Assembly (NCBI RefSeq): GCF_900169065.1
Contig: NZ_FXZB01000017.1
Span: 52,537 to 116,536, forward strand
Origin: Brevibacterium aurantiacum
GTDB lineage: Bacteria > Actinomycetota > Actinomycetes > Actinomycetales > Brevibacteriaceae
Length of the DNA stretch: 64,000 bases
Reading direction: 5' to 3'
Under the pieces are notes generated by a model. That model worked only from the letters and a program-made list of their open reading frames with translations, was not told the origin of the DNA and ran no database searches. This document shows, piece after piece, positions 51,600-60,760 of this stretch; the first letter of the stretch is position 1, and the number at the start of each line of letters is the position of its first letter. The position numbers were made by a program, and so were the translations under genes.

Positions 51600-53633
51600 C
51601 TAGTTGGCTGTGTCCGCGGCGGCTGAGTCGGCGGCTTCGGCTGCGGCCTCGTCGACGACGGTGGCGAGCACCTCGTCGAGTCCGACCTGGGCGCCTTGGA
51701 CGGCGGTGACGGTGACGATGCCTGCCGCAGGTGCGGTGAGCACGTGTTCCATCTTCATCGCCTCGACGACGACGATCGGATCACCCTGGTCGACGTGGTC
51801 TCCGGACTCGACCCGAACCGCGACGACGGATCCGGGCATCGGGGCGAGCACCTCGGCGCCGTCGAGACCCGGGGTCAGGGACGTATCGGCCTGGGACCGG
51901 GTGAAGACAAAGACCCCTCGGTCGCTGCTGACCCAGATGCTGCGATCGCGGGCATCGGAGAACACCCGGGCGGTGGTCTGGACACCGTCGATGGTCAGGT
52001 GCCAGAGGCCGTCGTCATCGATTGTGACGTCATCGACCTGTGCTTCGACGTCGACGTTCTCCCCGCCGGAGGTCAGCGCGACGCTGGGTCGGAAGTCCGG
52101 TCGTGAGGTGCGCCAGGCAGAGGGCCTCCCCCACGCCGAGGCGGTGGCCGAGTTCTGCGGCAGGTGTGCTGCCGTGAGTGCTCCGGTCAGTTCGGTTCCA
52201 GCACGGCCGCCGGTGACGAGCACGGCCGTGGCAGCCAGCTGACGGTCGAGATCGCCGGGTGCGTGTGCCAGCTGGTCCTCGCCGAGGCGGTCGATGAGTG
52301 AGGTATCGAGGTTGCCCGAGACCACCTCGTCGAGGCCCATCAGGGTGCGCAGGAAATCGATGTTCGTCACGATCCCGGGTACAGCCGAAGCCGCAAGTGC
52401 GGCATCGAGACGAGCGATCGCCGCGGCACGGTCGGGAGCGTGGACGATGAGTTTGGCGATCATCGGGTCGTAGTCCGAGGCGATGGTCTGCCCGGCGTCG
52501 AGTCCGGCGTCGATGCGGATGCCCTCTCCTTCGGGGAAGACGACGTCAAGTGCCCGGCCGCCGGTGGGCAGGAATCCGCGAGAGGGGTCCTCCGCGTAGA
52601 TGCGGGCCTCGATCGAGTGGCCGGTCATCGTGATGTCGTCCTGGCTCAGCGGCAGTTCCTCGCCGGCGCCGACGCGCAGCTGGAGTTCGACGAGGTCGAT
52701 GCCGGTGACCTCCTCGGTGACCGGGTGTTCGACCTGGAGCCGGGTGTTCATCTCCATGAAGAAGAACTCGTCGGGGCGGTCGGCGCCGACGATGAATTCG
52801 ACGGTGCCTGCCCCGCGGTAGCCCACGGACTTCGCGGTCTCGCAGGCTGCCTGGCCGATACGCGCCCTGGTCGCCTCATCGAGCAGCGCCGAGGGTGCTT
52901 CCTCGATGACCTTCTGGTGGCGGCGCTGCAGTGAGCACTCTCGTTCGCCGAGGTGGATGACGTTGCCGTGGGCGTCGGCCATGATCTGGACTTCGATGTG
53001 TCGCGGGGTCGCGACGAGGCGTTCGAGGAACAGCGTGTCGTCGCCGAAGGAGCTCGCGGCCTCACGGCGGGCCGTGTCCAGAGCAGTGGCCAGCTCAGAG
53101 GGTTCGAAGACCGCGTGCATGCCCTTGCCGCCGCCACCGGCGGAGGGTTTGATGAGCACCGGGAAGCCGATGTCATCGGCCGCGGTGACCAGCGATTCGT
53201 TCGACATGGCTGCGTCTTTGGTGCCGGGCACCAACGGCACGCCGCGCTGGGAGACCGCGTTCTTGGCGGTGATCTTGTCGCCCATAGTGCGGATCGCCTC
53301 GGCACCGGGACCGAGGAACACGATTCCTTCCGACTCGCAGGCAGCGGAGAAGTCGGCATTCTCGGACAGGAATCCGTAGCCGGGGTGGATCGCCTCGGCG
53401 CCGGTGGTCTTGGCTGCGGCGATGACTTTGTCGATGCGCAGGTAGGATTCGGAGGCTTGGGCGGGTCCCAGGTGCACGGCGGTGTCGGCGGCCTTGACGT
53501 GTGCGGCCTGGGCGTCGGCGTCGGAGTAGACGGCGACTGTTCTGATGCCCAGTCGACGGCAGGTGCGGATGACGCGGAGTGCGATTTCGCCGCGGTTGGC
53601 GATGAGTACTGTGTTGAACATGGATGAGCTCAC
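51600..53633 (-). CDS. accA1: Acyl-CoA carboxylase alpha subunit (biotin carboxylase + BCCP)
   Basis: 677 residues; GTG at 53633 overlaps the accD1 stop by 4 bp, and ATG at 53621 ([17 protein letters not shown]) is the family-like alternative. The biotin carboxylase domain (about 5-450) has the ATP-grasp loop [10 protein letters not shown] and the [18 protein letters not shown] motif. The biotinyl domain at the C-terminus carries EAMKMEHV with the biotinylated Lys. It carboxylates biotin for the partner transferase. With accD1 and fadE it forms a probable 3-methylcrotonyl-CoA carboxylase unit of leucine degradation. Confidence 0.94.
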   Translation of the reverse strand: MSSSMFNTVLIANRGEIALRVIRTCRRLGIRTVAVYSDADAQAAHVKAADTAVHLGPAQASESYLRIDKVIAAAKTTGAEAIHPGYGFLSENADFSAACESEGIVFLGPGAEAIRTMGDKITAKNAVSQRGVPLVPGTKDAAMSNESLVTAADDIGFPVLIKPSAGGGGKGMHAVFEPSELATALDTARREAASSFGDDTLFLERLVATPRHIEVQIMADAHGNVIHLGERECSLQRRHQKVIEEAPSALLDEATRARIGQAACETAKSVGYRGAGTVEFIVGADRPDEFFFMEMNTRLQVEHPVTEEVTGIDLVELQLRVGAGEELPLSQDDITMTGHSIEARIYAEDPSRGFLPTGGRALDVVFPEGEGIRIDAGLDAGQTIASDYDPMIAKLIVHAPDRAAAIARLDAALAASAVPGIVTNIDFLRTLMGLDEVVSGNLDTSLIDRLGEDQLAHAPGDLDRQLAATAVLVTGGRAGTELTGALTAAHLPQNSATASAWGRPSAWRTSRPDFRPSVALTSGGENVDVEAQVDDVTIDDDGLWHLTIDGVQTTARVFSDARDRSIWVSSDRGVFVFTRSQADTSLTPGLDGAEVLAPMPGSVVAVRVESGDHVDQGDPIVVVEAMKMEHVLTAPAAGIVTVTAVQGAQVGLDEVLATVVDEAAAEAADSAAADTAN

Positions 53634-55243
53634 ATTCTGAAAACGCCGTAGCCGCTGGCGTTCAGCGGGCGTTCCATAGGTCCGAAGCGGGCGAGTTCGA
53701 GGGCCAGGGACAGAACCTGGCGGGTGTCGGTGGGTTCGATGATTCCGTCGTCCCAGAGCCTGGCCGTCGAGTAGTAGGGGTTGCCCTGAGCTTCGTACTG
53801 GTCACGCACGGGCTGTTTGAAAGTGTCTTCCTCTTCGGCGCTCCAGGTTTCGCCGCGGCCTTCGATCTGGTCGCGTTTGACCGTCGAGAGGACGCTGGCT
53901 GCCTGTTCGCCGCCCATGACTGAGATGCGGGCGTTGGGCCACATCCACAGGAAGCGGGGTGAGTAGGCGCGGCCGCACATGGAGTAGTTGCCGGCGCCGA
54001 AGGAGCCGCCGATGACGACGGTGAATTTGGGTACGCGGGCGGTGGCGACGGCGTTGACCATCTTCGCTCCGTGCTTGGCGATGCCGCCTGCTTCGTAGTC
54101 TCGTCCGACCATGAAGCCGGAGATGTTCTGCAGGAAGATCAGGGGCACGCTGCGCTGGTCGCAGAGTTCGATGAAGTGGGCGCCCTTCTGCGCGGATTCG
54201 CCGAAGAGGATGCCGTTGTTCGCAACGATCCCCACCGGGTGTCCGTCGAGGTGGGCGAAGCCGGTGATGAGGCTGGTGCCGTATTCGGCCTTGAATTCGT
54301 GGAATTCCGAACCATCGACGAGGCGGGCGATGACTTCGTGGACATCGTAGGGCGTGCGTGAGTCGACGGGCACGACCGAGGTGAGTTCCTCGGGTGAGTG
54401 CAGCGGTTCCCGAGTTTCGACGACGTCCCAGTTGGGCTGGGGCTTGGGCCCGAGAGTGGAGACGATGTCGCGCATGATCTCCAGGGCGTGGGAGTCATTG
54501 GCCGCGAGGTGGTCGGTGACTCCGGAGACGCGTGAGTGGAGTGCTCCGCCGCCGAGGTCCTCTGCGCTGACTTCCTCGCCTGTTGCGGCCTTGACCAGGG
54601 GTGGGCCGCCGAGGAAGATTGTGCCCTGTTCACTCACTATGATCGACTCATCGGCCATGGCCGGAACGTAGGCGCCTCCGGCGGTGCAGGAGCCCAGCAC
54701 CGCTGCCAGCTGCGGGATGCCTGCTGCCGAGAGTGTGGCCTGGTTGAAGAAGATGCGGCCGAAGTGCTCACGGTCGGGGAAGACATCGTCCTGGTTGGGC
54801 AGGTTGGCGCCTCCCGAGTCGACGAGGTAGATGCAGGGAAGACTGTTCTCCTTCGCGACCTCCTGGGCGCGCAGATGCTTCTTCACCGTGACGGGGTAGT
54901 AGGTGCCGCCCTTGACGGTGGCGTCGTTGGCCACGATCACGCATTCGCGTCCGTTGACTCGTCCGATTCCGGTGATGATTCCGGCACCGGGGCTGGCATC
55001 GTCGTACATGCCGTTGGCCGCCAGTGGGGACAGTTCGAGGAACGGGGTTCCGGGGTCGAGCAGATGTTCCACACGGTCCCGAGGCAGCAGCTTGCCCCGG
55101 TCGATGTGGCGCTGCCTGGACTTCTCGGGTCCACCCAGGGCCGTGACCTGGATCCGTTCCCGGAGTTCAGCGATGAGTTCGGCATGGGCCTCGGCGTTCG
55201 CCTGCCCCGTTGCCGGACTGACCGCAGTTCCCACTGCTCTCAT
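53630..55243 (-). CDS. accD1: Acyl-CoA carboxylase beta subunit, 3-methylcrotonyl-CoA type
   Basis: 537 residues from ATG at 55243, which has GGGGAG at ideal spacing; the ATG at 55255 has none. It is a carboxyltransferase with the methylcrotonyl-CoA-carboxylase pattern [36 protein letters not shown] and [19 protein letters not shown], closer to MccB than to propionyl-CoA carboxylases. It transfers the carboxyl group from biotin to the acyl-CoA. It is the first gene of the unit and is divergent from a TetR regulator, with a palindromic operator between. Confidence 0.94.
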   Translation of the reverse strand: MRAVGTAVSPATGQANAEAHAELIAELRERIQVTALGGPEKSRQRHIDRGKLLPRDRVEHLLDPGTPFLELSPLAANGMYDDASPGAGIITGIGRVNGRECVIVANDATVKGGTYYPVTVKKHLRAQEVAKENSLPCIYLVDSGGANLPNQDDVFPDREHFGRIFFNQATLSAAGIPQLAAVLGSCTAGGAYVPAMADESIIVSEQGTIFLGGPPLVKAATGEEVSAEDLGGGALHSRVSGVTDHLAANDSHALEIMRDIVSTLGPKPQPNWDVVETREPLHSPEELTSVVPVDSRTPYDVHEVIARLVDGSEFHEFKAEYGTSLITGFAHLDGHPVGIVANNGILFGESAQKGAHFIELCDQRSVPLIFLQNISGFMVGRDYEAGGIAKHGAKMVNAVATARVPKFTVVIGGSFGAGNYSMCGRAYSPRFLWMWPNARISVMGGEQAASVLSTVKRDQIEGRGETWSAEEEDTFKQPVRDQYEAQGNPYYSTARLWDDGIIEPTDTRQVLSLALELARFGPMERPLNASGYGVFRM

Positions 55244-55257
55244 TCCACTCCCCATTT

Positions 55258-55277
55258 CAGTTAATATTGGTTAACTG
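55258..55277. promoter_or_regulatory. CAGTTAA-N6-TTAACTG operator between accD1 and TetR gene
   Basis: CAGTTAA (55258-55264) and TTAACTG (55271-55277) form a perfect inverted repeat around TATTGG. It covers the probable -35 of the TetR gene (TTAATA, 16 bp before TATGAT at 55283-55288) and lies 14 bp before the accD1 start. It is the expected site for the divergently encoded TetR protein. Confidence 0.7.
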
Positions 55278-55361
55278 ACTGCTATGATACTGCTCAAAGC
55301 CCAATGTCACAATGCGCACGATGGAACGGACTTCGAGCCGGGTGCGAGCCAAGGAGATGAG

Positions 55362-56003
55362 GTGACGGAGATGGAGCCGAAGGCGCCTGCGCGCTCAACG
55401 ACGGCTGATTCGGGAACCGCCGGGACCACCCGCGCTGCGGCGAAGGCAGCACGTCGCGAACAGCTGCTGTCGGTGGCGAAGAACCTCTATGCCCGACACG
55501 GATTCCATGGTGTTCGCCTCGATGACTTAGGCAAGGGCGCCGGGATCTCCGCACCGGCGGTCTATCGACATTTCGAGTCCAAGGAAGCCGTCCTCGAAGA
55601 GCTCCTCGTCGGAATCTCTGAGTATCTGAACTCGGGCGGGGACGCGATCATCACGCGCCACGAGGACGACAGGGCCACCTCGGCGCTCATCGAGCTCATC
55701 GACTTCCATGTCGCCTTCGCCATGAGTGAGCCCGAGCTGATTCGGATTCAGGATCGGGACCTTGCGGCACTGCCCGAGGCATCGAGGCGCACTGTGCGTC
55801 GCCTGCAGAGAAGCTATGTCAGTCACTGGGCCGAGGTCGTGGCGCAGGCCAATCCGGACTGGTCGCTGGATGCGGCGACGGTGCGTGTGCACGCGGTCTT
55901 CGGCATGATCAATTCGACCCCGTACCAGGCCAGGCACTCAAGCGCCGAGGTGGTCGGGGTCGAATTGCGTGCCGCCGCTCGGGCAGCACTGGGGATCGGC
56001 TGA
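55362..56003 (+). CDS. TetR family transcriptional regulator
   Basis: 213 residues from GTG at 55362, with AAGGAG five bases upstream; ATG at 55371 and an upstream ATG at 55284 are alternatives. The TetR HTH is at about 30-80: REQLLSVAKNLYARHGFHGVRLDDLGKGAGISAPAVYRHFESKEAVLEEL. The C-terminal ligand domain contains FHVAFAMSEPELIRIQDRD, a pattern common in TetR regulators of acyl-CoA metabolism. It is divergent from accD1-accA1-fadE and probably represses it in response to an acyl-CoA, also controlling itself. Confidence 0.9.
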   Translation: MTEMEPKAPARSTTADSGTAGTTRAAAKAARREQLLSVAKNLYARHGFHGVRLDDLGKGAGISAPAVYRHFESKEAVLEELLVGISEYLNSGGDAIITRHEDDRATSALIELIDFHVAFAMSEPELIRIQDRDLAALPEASRRTVRRLQRSYVSHWAEVVAQANPDWSLDAATVRVHAVFGMINSTPYQARHSSAEVVGVELRAAARAALGIG

Positions 56004-56027
56004 CGCTTCAGCCAGCCGCACGAAACA

Positions 56028-56948
56028 TCAGGGGACGATGATGAGCTTTCCTCGTGTGTGTCCTGTTGCGCTGGTGTTGAAGGCCTCGGGCACCTCGTCG
56101 AGGCTGAAGGTGCGCGCCACCTCGACGGTGAGCTCACCTGAATCGACGAGCTCGGCCACTCGCGCGGTCTGCGAACCGTAGGGGCGCACCCAGATGTAGC
56201 GGCCACCGTGCTCGGCCACCGAAGGATCTGCGACCGAGGCATGTGTCCCGCCGTCCCCCAGCACCGCAAGAGTCGTGTCGAGCACCTCTCCGACGAAGTC
56301 GACGACGCCATCGACCGGGCCGCCCACGACTTCGAGGACGCGGTCGGCCAGTCCTTCGCCATAGGTCACAGGCTCTGCTCCAAGGCCGCGCAGGTATTCG
56401 TGGTTGGCCTCCGAGGCGGTGCCGATGACCCGGGCTCCGAAGGACTTCGCGATCTGCACCGCGAAGCTGCCCACTCCCCCGGATGCTCCGTGGACGAGTA
56501 CGGTTTTGCCGTTGATGTCGCCCAGTGCCTCGAGGGTGCGCAGCGCGGTGCCACCTGCCAGAGGCAGTCCACCCGCCTGCTCCCAGCTCAGACTCTTAGG
56601 CTTCGCGGTCACCGAGTGGACGGGCACGGCCACCTTCTGCGCGAACGTGCCGGCGCCGAGGACGTCTTTGCGGGCGTAGGCGATGACCTCGTCGCCGATC
56701 TGGAATTCCGGGGTGTCCGCGCCGAGGCCGATGACGACTCCGGCCACGTCCCAGCCTGGGGTGACGGGGAACTGGACGGGCATGATCGCATCGAGGTGAC
56801 CGCCCACAAGCTTCCAGTCGACCGGGTTCACTCCGGCGGCACGGACCTCGATGAGCACCGATGCCGGCGGGACCTTCGGATCGTCGACCTCGCGAACGGT
56901 GATGTCACCGAAGTCGTCGGTGTACTGGTCATAGACTGCTGCACGCAT
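56028..56948 (-). CDS. NADP-dependent quinone oxidoreductase (zinc-free MDR family)
   Basis: 306 residues of the medium-chain dehydrogenase/reductase superfamily. The N-terminal GroES-like domain has AAGVNPVDWKLVGGH and PGWDVAGVVIGLG. The nucleotide-binding motif VLVHGASGGVGSFAVQIAKSFGARVIGT is at about 148-175. No zinc-ligand cysteines are present, as in quinone reductases. It probably reduces quinones or enones with NADPH. The gene is convergent with the TetR gene and has a long imperfect inverted repeat directly upstream of its start. Confidence 0.9.
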   Translation of the reverse strand: MRAAVYDQYTDDFGDITVREVDDPKVPPASVLIEVRAAGVNPVDWKLVGGHLDAIMPVQFPVTPGWDVAGVVIGLGADTPEFQIGDEVIAYARKDVLGAGTFAQKVAVPVHSVTAKPKSLSWEQAGGLPLAGGTALRTLEALGDINGKTVLVHGASGGVGSFAVQIAKSFGARVIGTASEANHEYLRGLGAEPVTYGEGLADRVLEVVGGPVDGVVDFVGEVLDTTLAVLGDGGTHASVADPSVAEHGGRYIWVRPYGSQTARVAELVDSGELTVEVARTFSLDEVPEAFNTSATGHTRGKLIIVP

Positions 56949-56949
56949 A

Positions 56950-57006
56950 TCGGCGGCCTTCCGGTAGTCATCAGTGGATAGCTGATGAACACCGAAAGAC
57001 CGCCGA
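56950..57006 (-). promoter_or_regulatory. Long imperfect inverted repeat upstream of quinone oxidoreductase
   Basis: A 25-bp left arm from 56950 (TCGGCGGCCTTCCGGTAGTC and on) pairs with the sequence ending at 57006, with about four mismatches and a 7-nt centre, CATCAG-TGGATAG-CTGATG. It begins directly next to the oxidoreductase start and lies 40 bp after the fadB stop, so it could end the fadA-fadB transcript or act as an operator/leader structure for the oxidoreductase. Confidence 0.55.
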
Positions 57007-57025
57007 GCTATTCCTGCGGGCAGGT

Positions 57026-57063
57026 CCTATTCGTAGGTGTTGTTCCTATTCGTAGGTGTTGTT
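57026..57063 (-). repeat. 19-bp tandem duplication covering the fadB stop codon
   Basis: CCTATTCGTAGGTGTTGTT is repeated exactly at 57026-57044 and 57045-57063. The second copy encodes the fadB C-terminus NNTYE and its stop; the first copy would encode the same peptide again downstream of the stop. It looks like a recent slippage duplication. Confidence 0.85.
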
Positions 57064-59217
57064 CGACTTCGCCCGCTCAACGAGTGAGGCCGGCGGAGTG
57101 AACCGGTCACCGTAGGTTGCGGCGAGTTCCTTGGCACGTTCGACGAAGCTGGCCAGGCCGCCTTCGTACTGGTTGACGTACTGGAGCACGCCACCGGTCC
57201 ACGCTGGGAAGCCGATGCCGAAGATCGATCCGATGTTGGCATCCGGCACCGAGGTGAGCACACCCTCGTCGAGGCATTTGATCGTCTCGATCGCCTCGGC
57301 GAAGAGCATCCGCTCCTGCAGGTCGGTGAAGGGCTGGGTGGCGGAGCCGGAGTTGTACTTCTCCCGCAGGCCGGGCCACAGCTTGCCGCGTTTGCCGTCC
57401 TCGTCGTATTCGTAGAATCCGGCGCCGTCCTTGCGGCCGGTGCGCTTAGCCTCCTCGACCATCCAGTCGAAGACCGCGTCGGAGGGGTGGCTCTCGCGCT
57501 GTCCTCCTGCGGCTTCGATGGCCTCTTCGGTTTCCTTCCGGATCTTCTGCGACAGAGTCAGCGTCAGCTCATCGAGCAGCTGCAGTGCACCGGTCGGGTA
57601 ACCGGCCTGCAGTGCTGCCTGCTCCACGGTTGCCGGCTCCACTCCCTCGCCGACTGCGGCGACCGCCTCGGCGATGAAGGTTCCGATCACACGGGAGGTG
57701 AAGAATCCGCGGGAGTCGGTGACGACGATCGGGGTCTTCTTGATCTGCTGGACGAGGTCGAAGGTGCGCGCCAGAGTCTCATCTGAGGTGTTGTCACCAC
57801 GGATGATCTCGACCAGGGGCATCTTGTCCGCGGGCGAGAAGAAGTGGACGCCGATGAAATCGGAATCGCGCTTGACCCCGGTGGCCAGGTCGGTGATCGG
57901 CAGGGTCGAGGTGTTGGAGCCGAGCACTGCGTCGGAGTCGACGACATCCTGGATCTCCTGGAACACCTGCTGCTTCAGCGGCACCGATTCGAAGACGGCT
58001 TCGATGACGAAGTCGACTCCGGCGAAGTCATCAGCCGAAGCACTCGGGGTGATCCGGTCGAGGACGGCCTTGCTCTTCTCAGCCGTCGTCTTGCCCTTGG
58101 CCAGGGCTGATTCCTCACGCTTGCGCGCATAGGCCTTGCCCTTGTCCGCGGCTTCGATCTTGACGTCCTTGAGGACGACGTCGATGCCGGCTTTGGCTGC
58201 GGTGTAGGCGATCGCGGCGCCCATCATTCCGGCACCGAGGACGCCGAGCTTCTTCACCTGACGCGGTTCGATGCCATCGGGTCGCGAGCCGCCGGAGTTG
58301 ATGTGTCCGAGGTCGAAGAAGAACGCCTTGATCATGTTCTTCGCCACCGGAGTGTGGGTGAGGTGGACGAAGTAGCGGGTTTCGACTGCCAGTGCTGTGT
58401 CGATGTCGACGTAGGCACCCTCGACGGCGGCAGCGATCGCCGCGCGCGGAGCGGGCATCGGTGCACCCTTGGTCTGACGACGCAGGAGCGCCGGCAGCGC
58501 GGGCAGCATCGCGCCCAGTGACGGTGAGGTGGGTGATCCGCCGGGGATCTTGAAGCCTTTGACGTCCCAGGGCTGAGTCGCCTCGGGGTTGGCCTTGATC
58601 CAGTCCTTGGCACGATCTTCGAGCTCGGCCACGGGGGCGAGTTCGTCGATGAGGCCGAGCTTGAGAGCCTCGGCTGCCTTGAACTTCGTCGACGGCAGGA
58701 TGGCCTTCTGCAGTGCATTCTGGATGCCCATGAGGCGTACAGCTCTGGCGACACCGCCACCGCCGGGCAGGAGGCCCAAGGAGACTTCGGGGAATCCGAC
58801 CCGCAGGCTGGAGACGTCCTCCGCTGCAATGCGGTGATGTGCGACGAGTGCAACCTCGAGGCCACCTCCGAGTGCGGCGCCGTTGATGGCTGCGACGACG
58901 GGCTTGCCCAGCGTCTCGAGGCGGCGCATGACCGCCTTCATGTGGTTGGTCAGTGCGGCTTCGGCTTCCGAGTTCTCATGGTCGGCTGCGCGCAGCTTGT
59001 TGAGGTCTCCGCCTGCGAAGAAGGTCTTCTTCGCCGAGGTGAGCACAACGCCGGTGATGTCATCGACGTTTGCTTCGAGCCAGTCCACGATGCCTTCGAA
59101 GGCATCCTTGAAATGGTCGTTCATCGTGTTGACTTTGGAATCCGGGTCGTCGAGGACGACGGTGACGATTCCGTCCGAGTCAGTGGACTTGGAGTAAGTC
59201 GTTTCAGTGTTCGTCAT
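57046..59217 (-). CDS. fadB: Fatty acid oxidation complex alpha subunit (enoyl-CoA hydratase / 3-hydroxyacyl-CoA dehydrogenase)
   Basis: 723 residues from ATG at 59217 (MTNTETTYSKSTDSD), two bases after the fadA stop. The N-terminal crotonase domain has NGAALGGGLEVALVAHH and PEVSLGLLPGGGG. The Rossmann NAD motif KLGVLGAGMMGAAIAYTAA starts near residue 327. The dehydrogenase signature GVHFFSPADKMPLVEIIRG follows, then two C-terminal HCDH domains. It performs hydration and dehydrogenation in beta-oxidation. It pairs with the thiolase gene immediately upstream. Confidence 0.95.
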   Translation of the reverse strand: MTNTETTYSKSTDSDGIVTVVLDDPDSKVNTMNDHFKDAFEGIVDWLEANVDDITGVVLTSAKKTFFAGGDLNKLRAADHENSEAEAALTNHMKAVMRRLETLGKPVVAAINGAALGGGLEVALVAHHRIAAEDVSSLRVGFPEVSLGLLPGGGGVARAVRLMGIQNALQKAILPSTKFKAAEALKLGLIDELAPVAELEDRAKDWIKANPEATQPWDVKGFKIPGGSPTSPSLGAMLPALPALLRRQTKGAPMPAPRAAIAAAVEGAYVDIDTALAVETRYFVHLTHTPVAKNMIKAFFFDLGHINSGGSRPDGIEPRQVKKLGVLGAGMMGAAIAYTAAKAGIDVVLKDVKIEAADKGKAYARKREESALAKGKTTAEKSKAVLDRITPSASADDFAGVDFVIEAVFESVPLKQQVFQEIQDVVDSDAVLGSNTSTLPITDLATGVKRDSDFIGVHFFSPADKMPLVEIIRGDNTSDETLARTFDLVQQIKKTPIVVTDSRGFFTSRVIGTFIAEAVAAVGEGVEPATVEQAALQAGYPTGALQLLDELTLTLSQKIRKETEEAIEAAGGQRESHPSDAVFDWMVEEAKRTGRKDGAGFYEYDEDGKRGKLWPGLREKYNSGSATQPFTDLQERMLFAEAIETIKCLDEGVLTSVPDANIGSIFGIGFPAWTGGVLQYVNQYEGGLASFVERAKELAATYGDRFTPPASLVERAKSNNTYE

Positions 59218-59218
59218 G

Positions 59219-60427
59219 TCAGACCCTTTCGATGATCGTCGCAATACCCATTCCGCCGCCGATGCACAACGTGACGAGGCCACGCTTGAGATCGCGACGT
59301 TCGAGTTCGTCGAGGACGGTGCCGAGGATCATGGCACCGGTGGCACCCAGGGGGTGGCCCATGGCGATGGCTCCGCCGTTGACGTTGACCTTGTCATGCG
59401 GGATGTTGAGGTCCTTCATCCATTTCAGGACCACTGCACCGAAGGCTTCGTTGAGTTCGAACAGGTCGATGTCCTCGACGGTCAGTCCGGCCTTGTCCAG
59501 CGCCTTCTGCGTCGCGGGTGTGGGACCGGTGAGCATGATGGTCGGCTCGGATCCTGTGACGGCAGTGGAGACGATGCGAGCGCGCGGCTTCATATTCATC
59601 GTCTGACCCACCTCGGCGTCGCCGATGATGACGAGGCTGGCCCCGTCGACGATTCCCGAGGAGTTCGCTGCGGTGTGAACGTGGTCGATCTCCTCGACCC
59701 AGTGGTACTTCTGGAGAGCAACCTCGTCGAAGCCTGCCTGCGCTGCGACCTTGGTGAAGGCCGGGGACAGCTTCGCCAGCGACTCGACGGTCGAACCGGG
59801 ACGCATGTGCTCATCGGTGTCGAGCAGGGTCACACCGTTGATGTCTTTGACGGGGACGATCGACTTCTCGAAGTAGCCGTTCTCCCAGGCGTTGGCGGCG
59901 CGCTTCTGCGACTCCTCGGCGAATTCGTCGATATCGGTGCGGCTGAATCCCTCGGTGGTCGCGATGAGATCGGCGCTGATGCCCTGGGGCACGAAGTAGG
60001 TGTCGAAGTTCGTCGTCGGGTCCTGTGCCCATGCGCCTCCGTCGGAGCCGAGGGGAACGCGCGACATCGATTCGACGCCGCCGGCGAGGACGAGGTTCTC
60101 GAATCCGCTGCCGACCTTCTGTGCGGCGATGTTGACCGCTTCGAGTCCGGAGGCGCAGAAACGGTTGACCTGAACGCCGGCGACGGATTCGTCGAGTCCG
60201 GCCACGAGGGCTGCGGTGCGGGCGATGTCGCCGCCCTGTTCGCCCACGGGTGAGACGACGCCGAGGACGAGGTCGTCGATCGCTTTGTCGTCGAGATCGG
60301 GATTGCGCTCGCGCAGGGCATCGATGAGCCCTGTCACGAGATCGATTGGCTTGACGCTGTGCAGGGCACCACCGCGGTTCTTCCCGCGCGGTGTGCGCAC
60401 TGCGTCGTAGATGTACGCTTCGCTCAT
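59219..60427 (-). CDS. fadA: Acetyl-CoA C-acyltransferase (thiolase)
   Basis: 402 residues. The nucleophilic Cys is in [13 protein letters not shown] (about 87-99); the other two active-site motifs are [16 protein letters not shown] with His and [10 protein letters not shown] with the second Cys near the C-terminus. It cleaves 3-ketoacyl-CoA in the last step of beta-oxidation. It is the first gene of the fadA-fadB operon. About 180 bp of upstream sequence to the small ORF at 60611 holds its promoter; CTGATCGATCGTTCAG near 60517 is a possible operator. Confidence 0.95.
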   Translation of the reverse strand: MSEAYIYDAVRTPRGKNRGGALHSVKPIDLVTGLIDALRERNPDLDDKAIDDLVLGVVSPVGEQGGDIARTAALVAGLDESVAGVQVNRFCASGLEAVNIAAQKVGSGFENLVLAGGVESMSRVPLGSDGGAWAQDPTTNFDTYFVPQGISADLIATTEGFSRTDIDEFAEESQKRAANAWENGYFEKSIVPVKDINGVTLLDTDEHMRPGSTVESLAKLSPAFTKVAAQAGFDEVALQKYHWVEEIDHVHTAANSSGIVDGASLVIIGDAEVGQTMNMKPRARIVSTAVTGSEPTIMLTGPTPATQKALDKAGLTVEDIDLFELNEAFGAVVLKWMKDLNIPHDKVNVNGGAIAMGHPLGATGAMILGTVLDELERRDLKRGLVTLCIGGGMGIATIIERV

Positions 60428-60558
60428 CTGTTCCTCACAGTCCTAGGGAGCGGCCGACGATCACCCTGGTGACCTCGGCCGTGGCTACGTCAATGACGAC
60501 CGTTCAACCTCGGCGGCTGATCGATCGTTCAGTAACATTCACGTCACCATTCAATACC

Positions 60559-60577
60559 AGTTGACTGTGATGGTCAA
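60559..60577. promoter_or_regulatory. GTTGAC-N7-GTCAAC inverted repeat
   Basis: GTTGAC (60559-60564) and GTCAAC (60572-60577) form a perfect 6-bp inverted repeat, 34 bp before the small ORF at 60611. TTGACT could also serve as a -35 element. A regulatory role is inference. Confidence 0.35.
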
Positions 60578-60610
60578 CACGAAAACCAGACCGTGGGACC
60601 GGGGAGCCTG

Positions 60611-60718
60611 ATGCGTGCCCACAGGAGGTCGAAACTCCTCGCATTGTTCCTGGGCTTCGGCCTGCCTGTCGGCTCCATTGCGCTCAACGTCGTTCACGCC
60701 GAAGAAGAAGTAGGCTGA
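60611..60718 (+). CDS. Possible small secreted or membrane peptide (35 aa)
   Basis: ATG at 60611 with GGGGAG four bases upstream opens a 35-codon frame. The peptide has a basic start (MRAHRRSKLL), a hydrophobic core (ALFLGFGLPVGSIAL) and NVVHAEEEVG at the end, where VHA-E is a plausible signal peptidase I site. It ends 42 bp before the next plus-strand gene, a membrane protein, and may be co-transcribed. It could also be a leader peptide or a chance frame. No homologue is known to me. Confidence 0.35.
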   Translation: MRAHRRSKLLALFLGFGLPVGSIALNVVHAEEEVG

Positions 60719-60760
60719 CCTCAACCAGATGAGAATCGTCGGTGGGCAGGAGGAAGAGAT

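Larger units (their letters stand above)
1273..59616. repeat. Dispersed exact 11-mer CGCCGAGGTGG (24 copies found)
   Basis: Start positions of CGCCGAGGTGG on the plus strand: 2349, 2700, 4244, 17232, 21228, 26221, 29309, 32405, 40014, 46023, 50278, 52946, 55943. Start positions of its complement CCACCTCGGCG on the plus strand: 1273, 10072, 18559, 27145, 29095, 31179, 44939, 48842, 50317, 55675, 59606. Many 10/11 matches exist besides (for example 12246, 45062, 45244, 51844). By my count 11 are in the sense of the host gene, 10 antisense and 3 outside genes. No copy was found in the integrated element. Confidence 0.8.
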
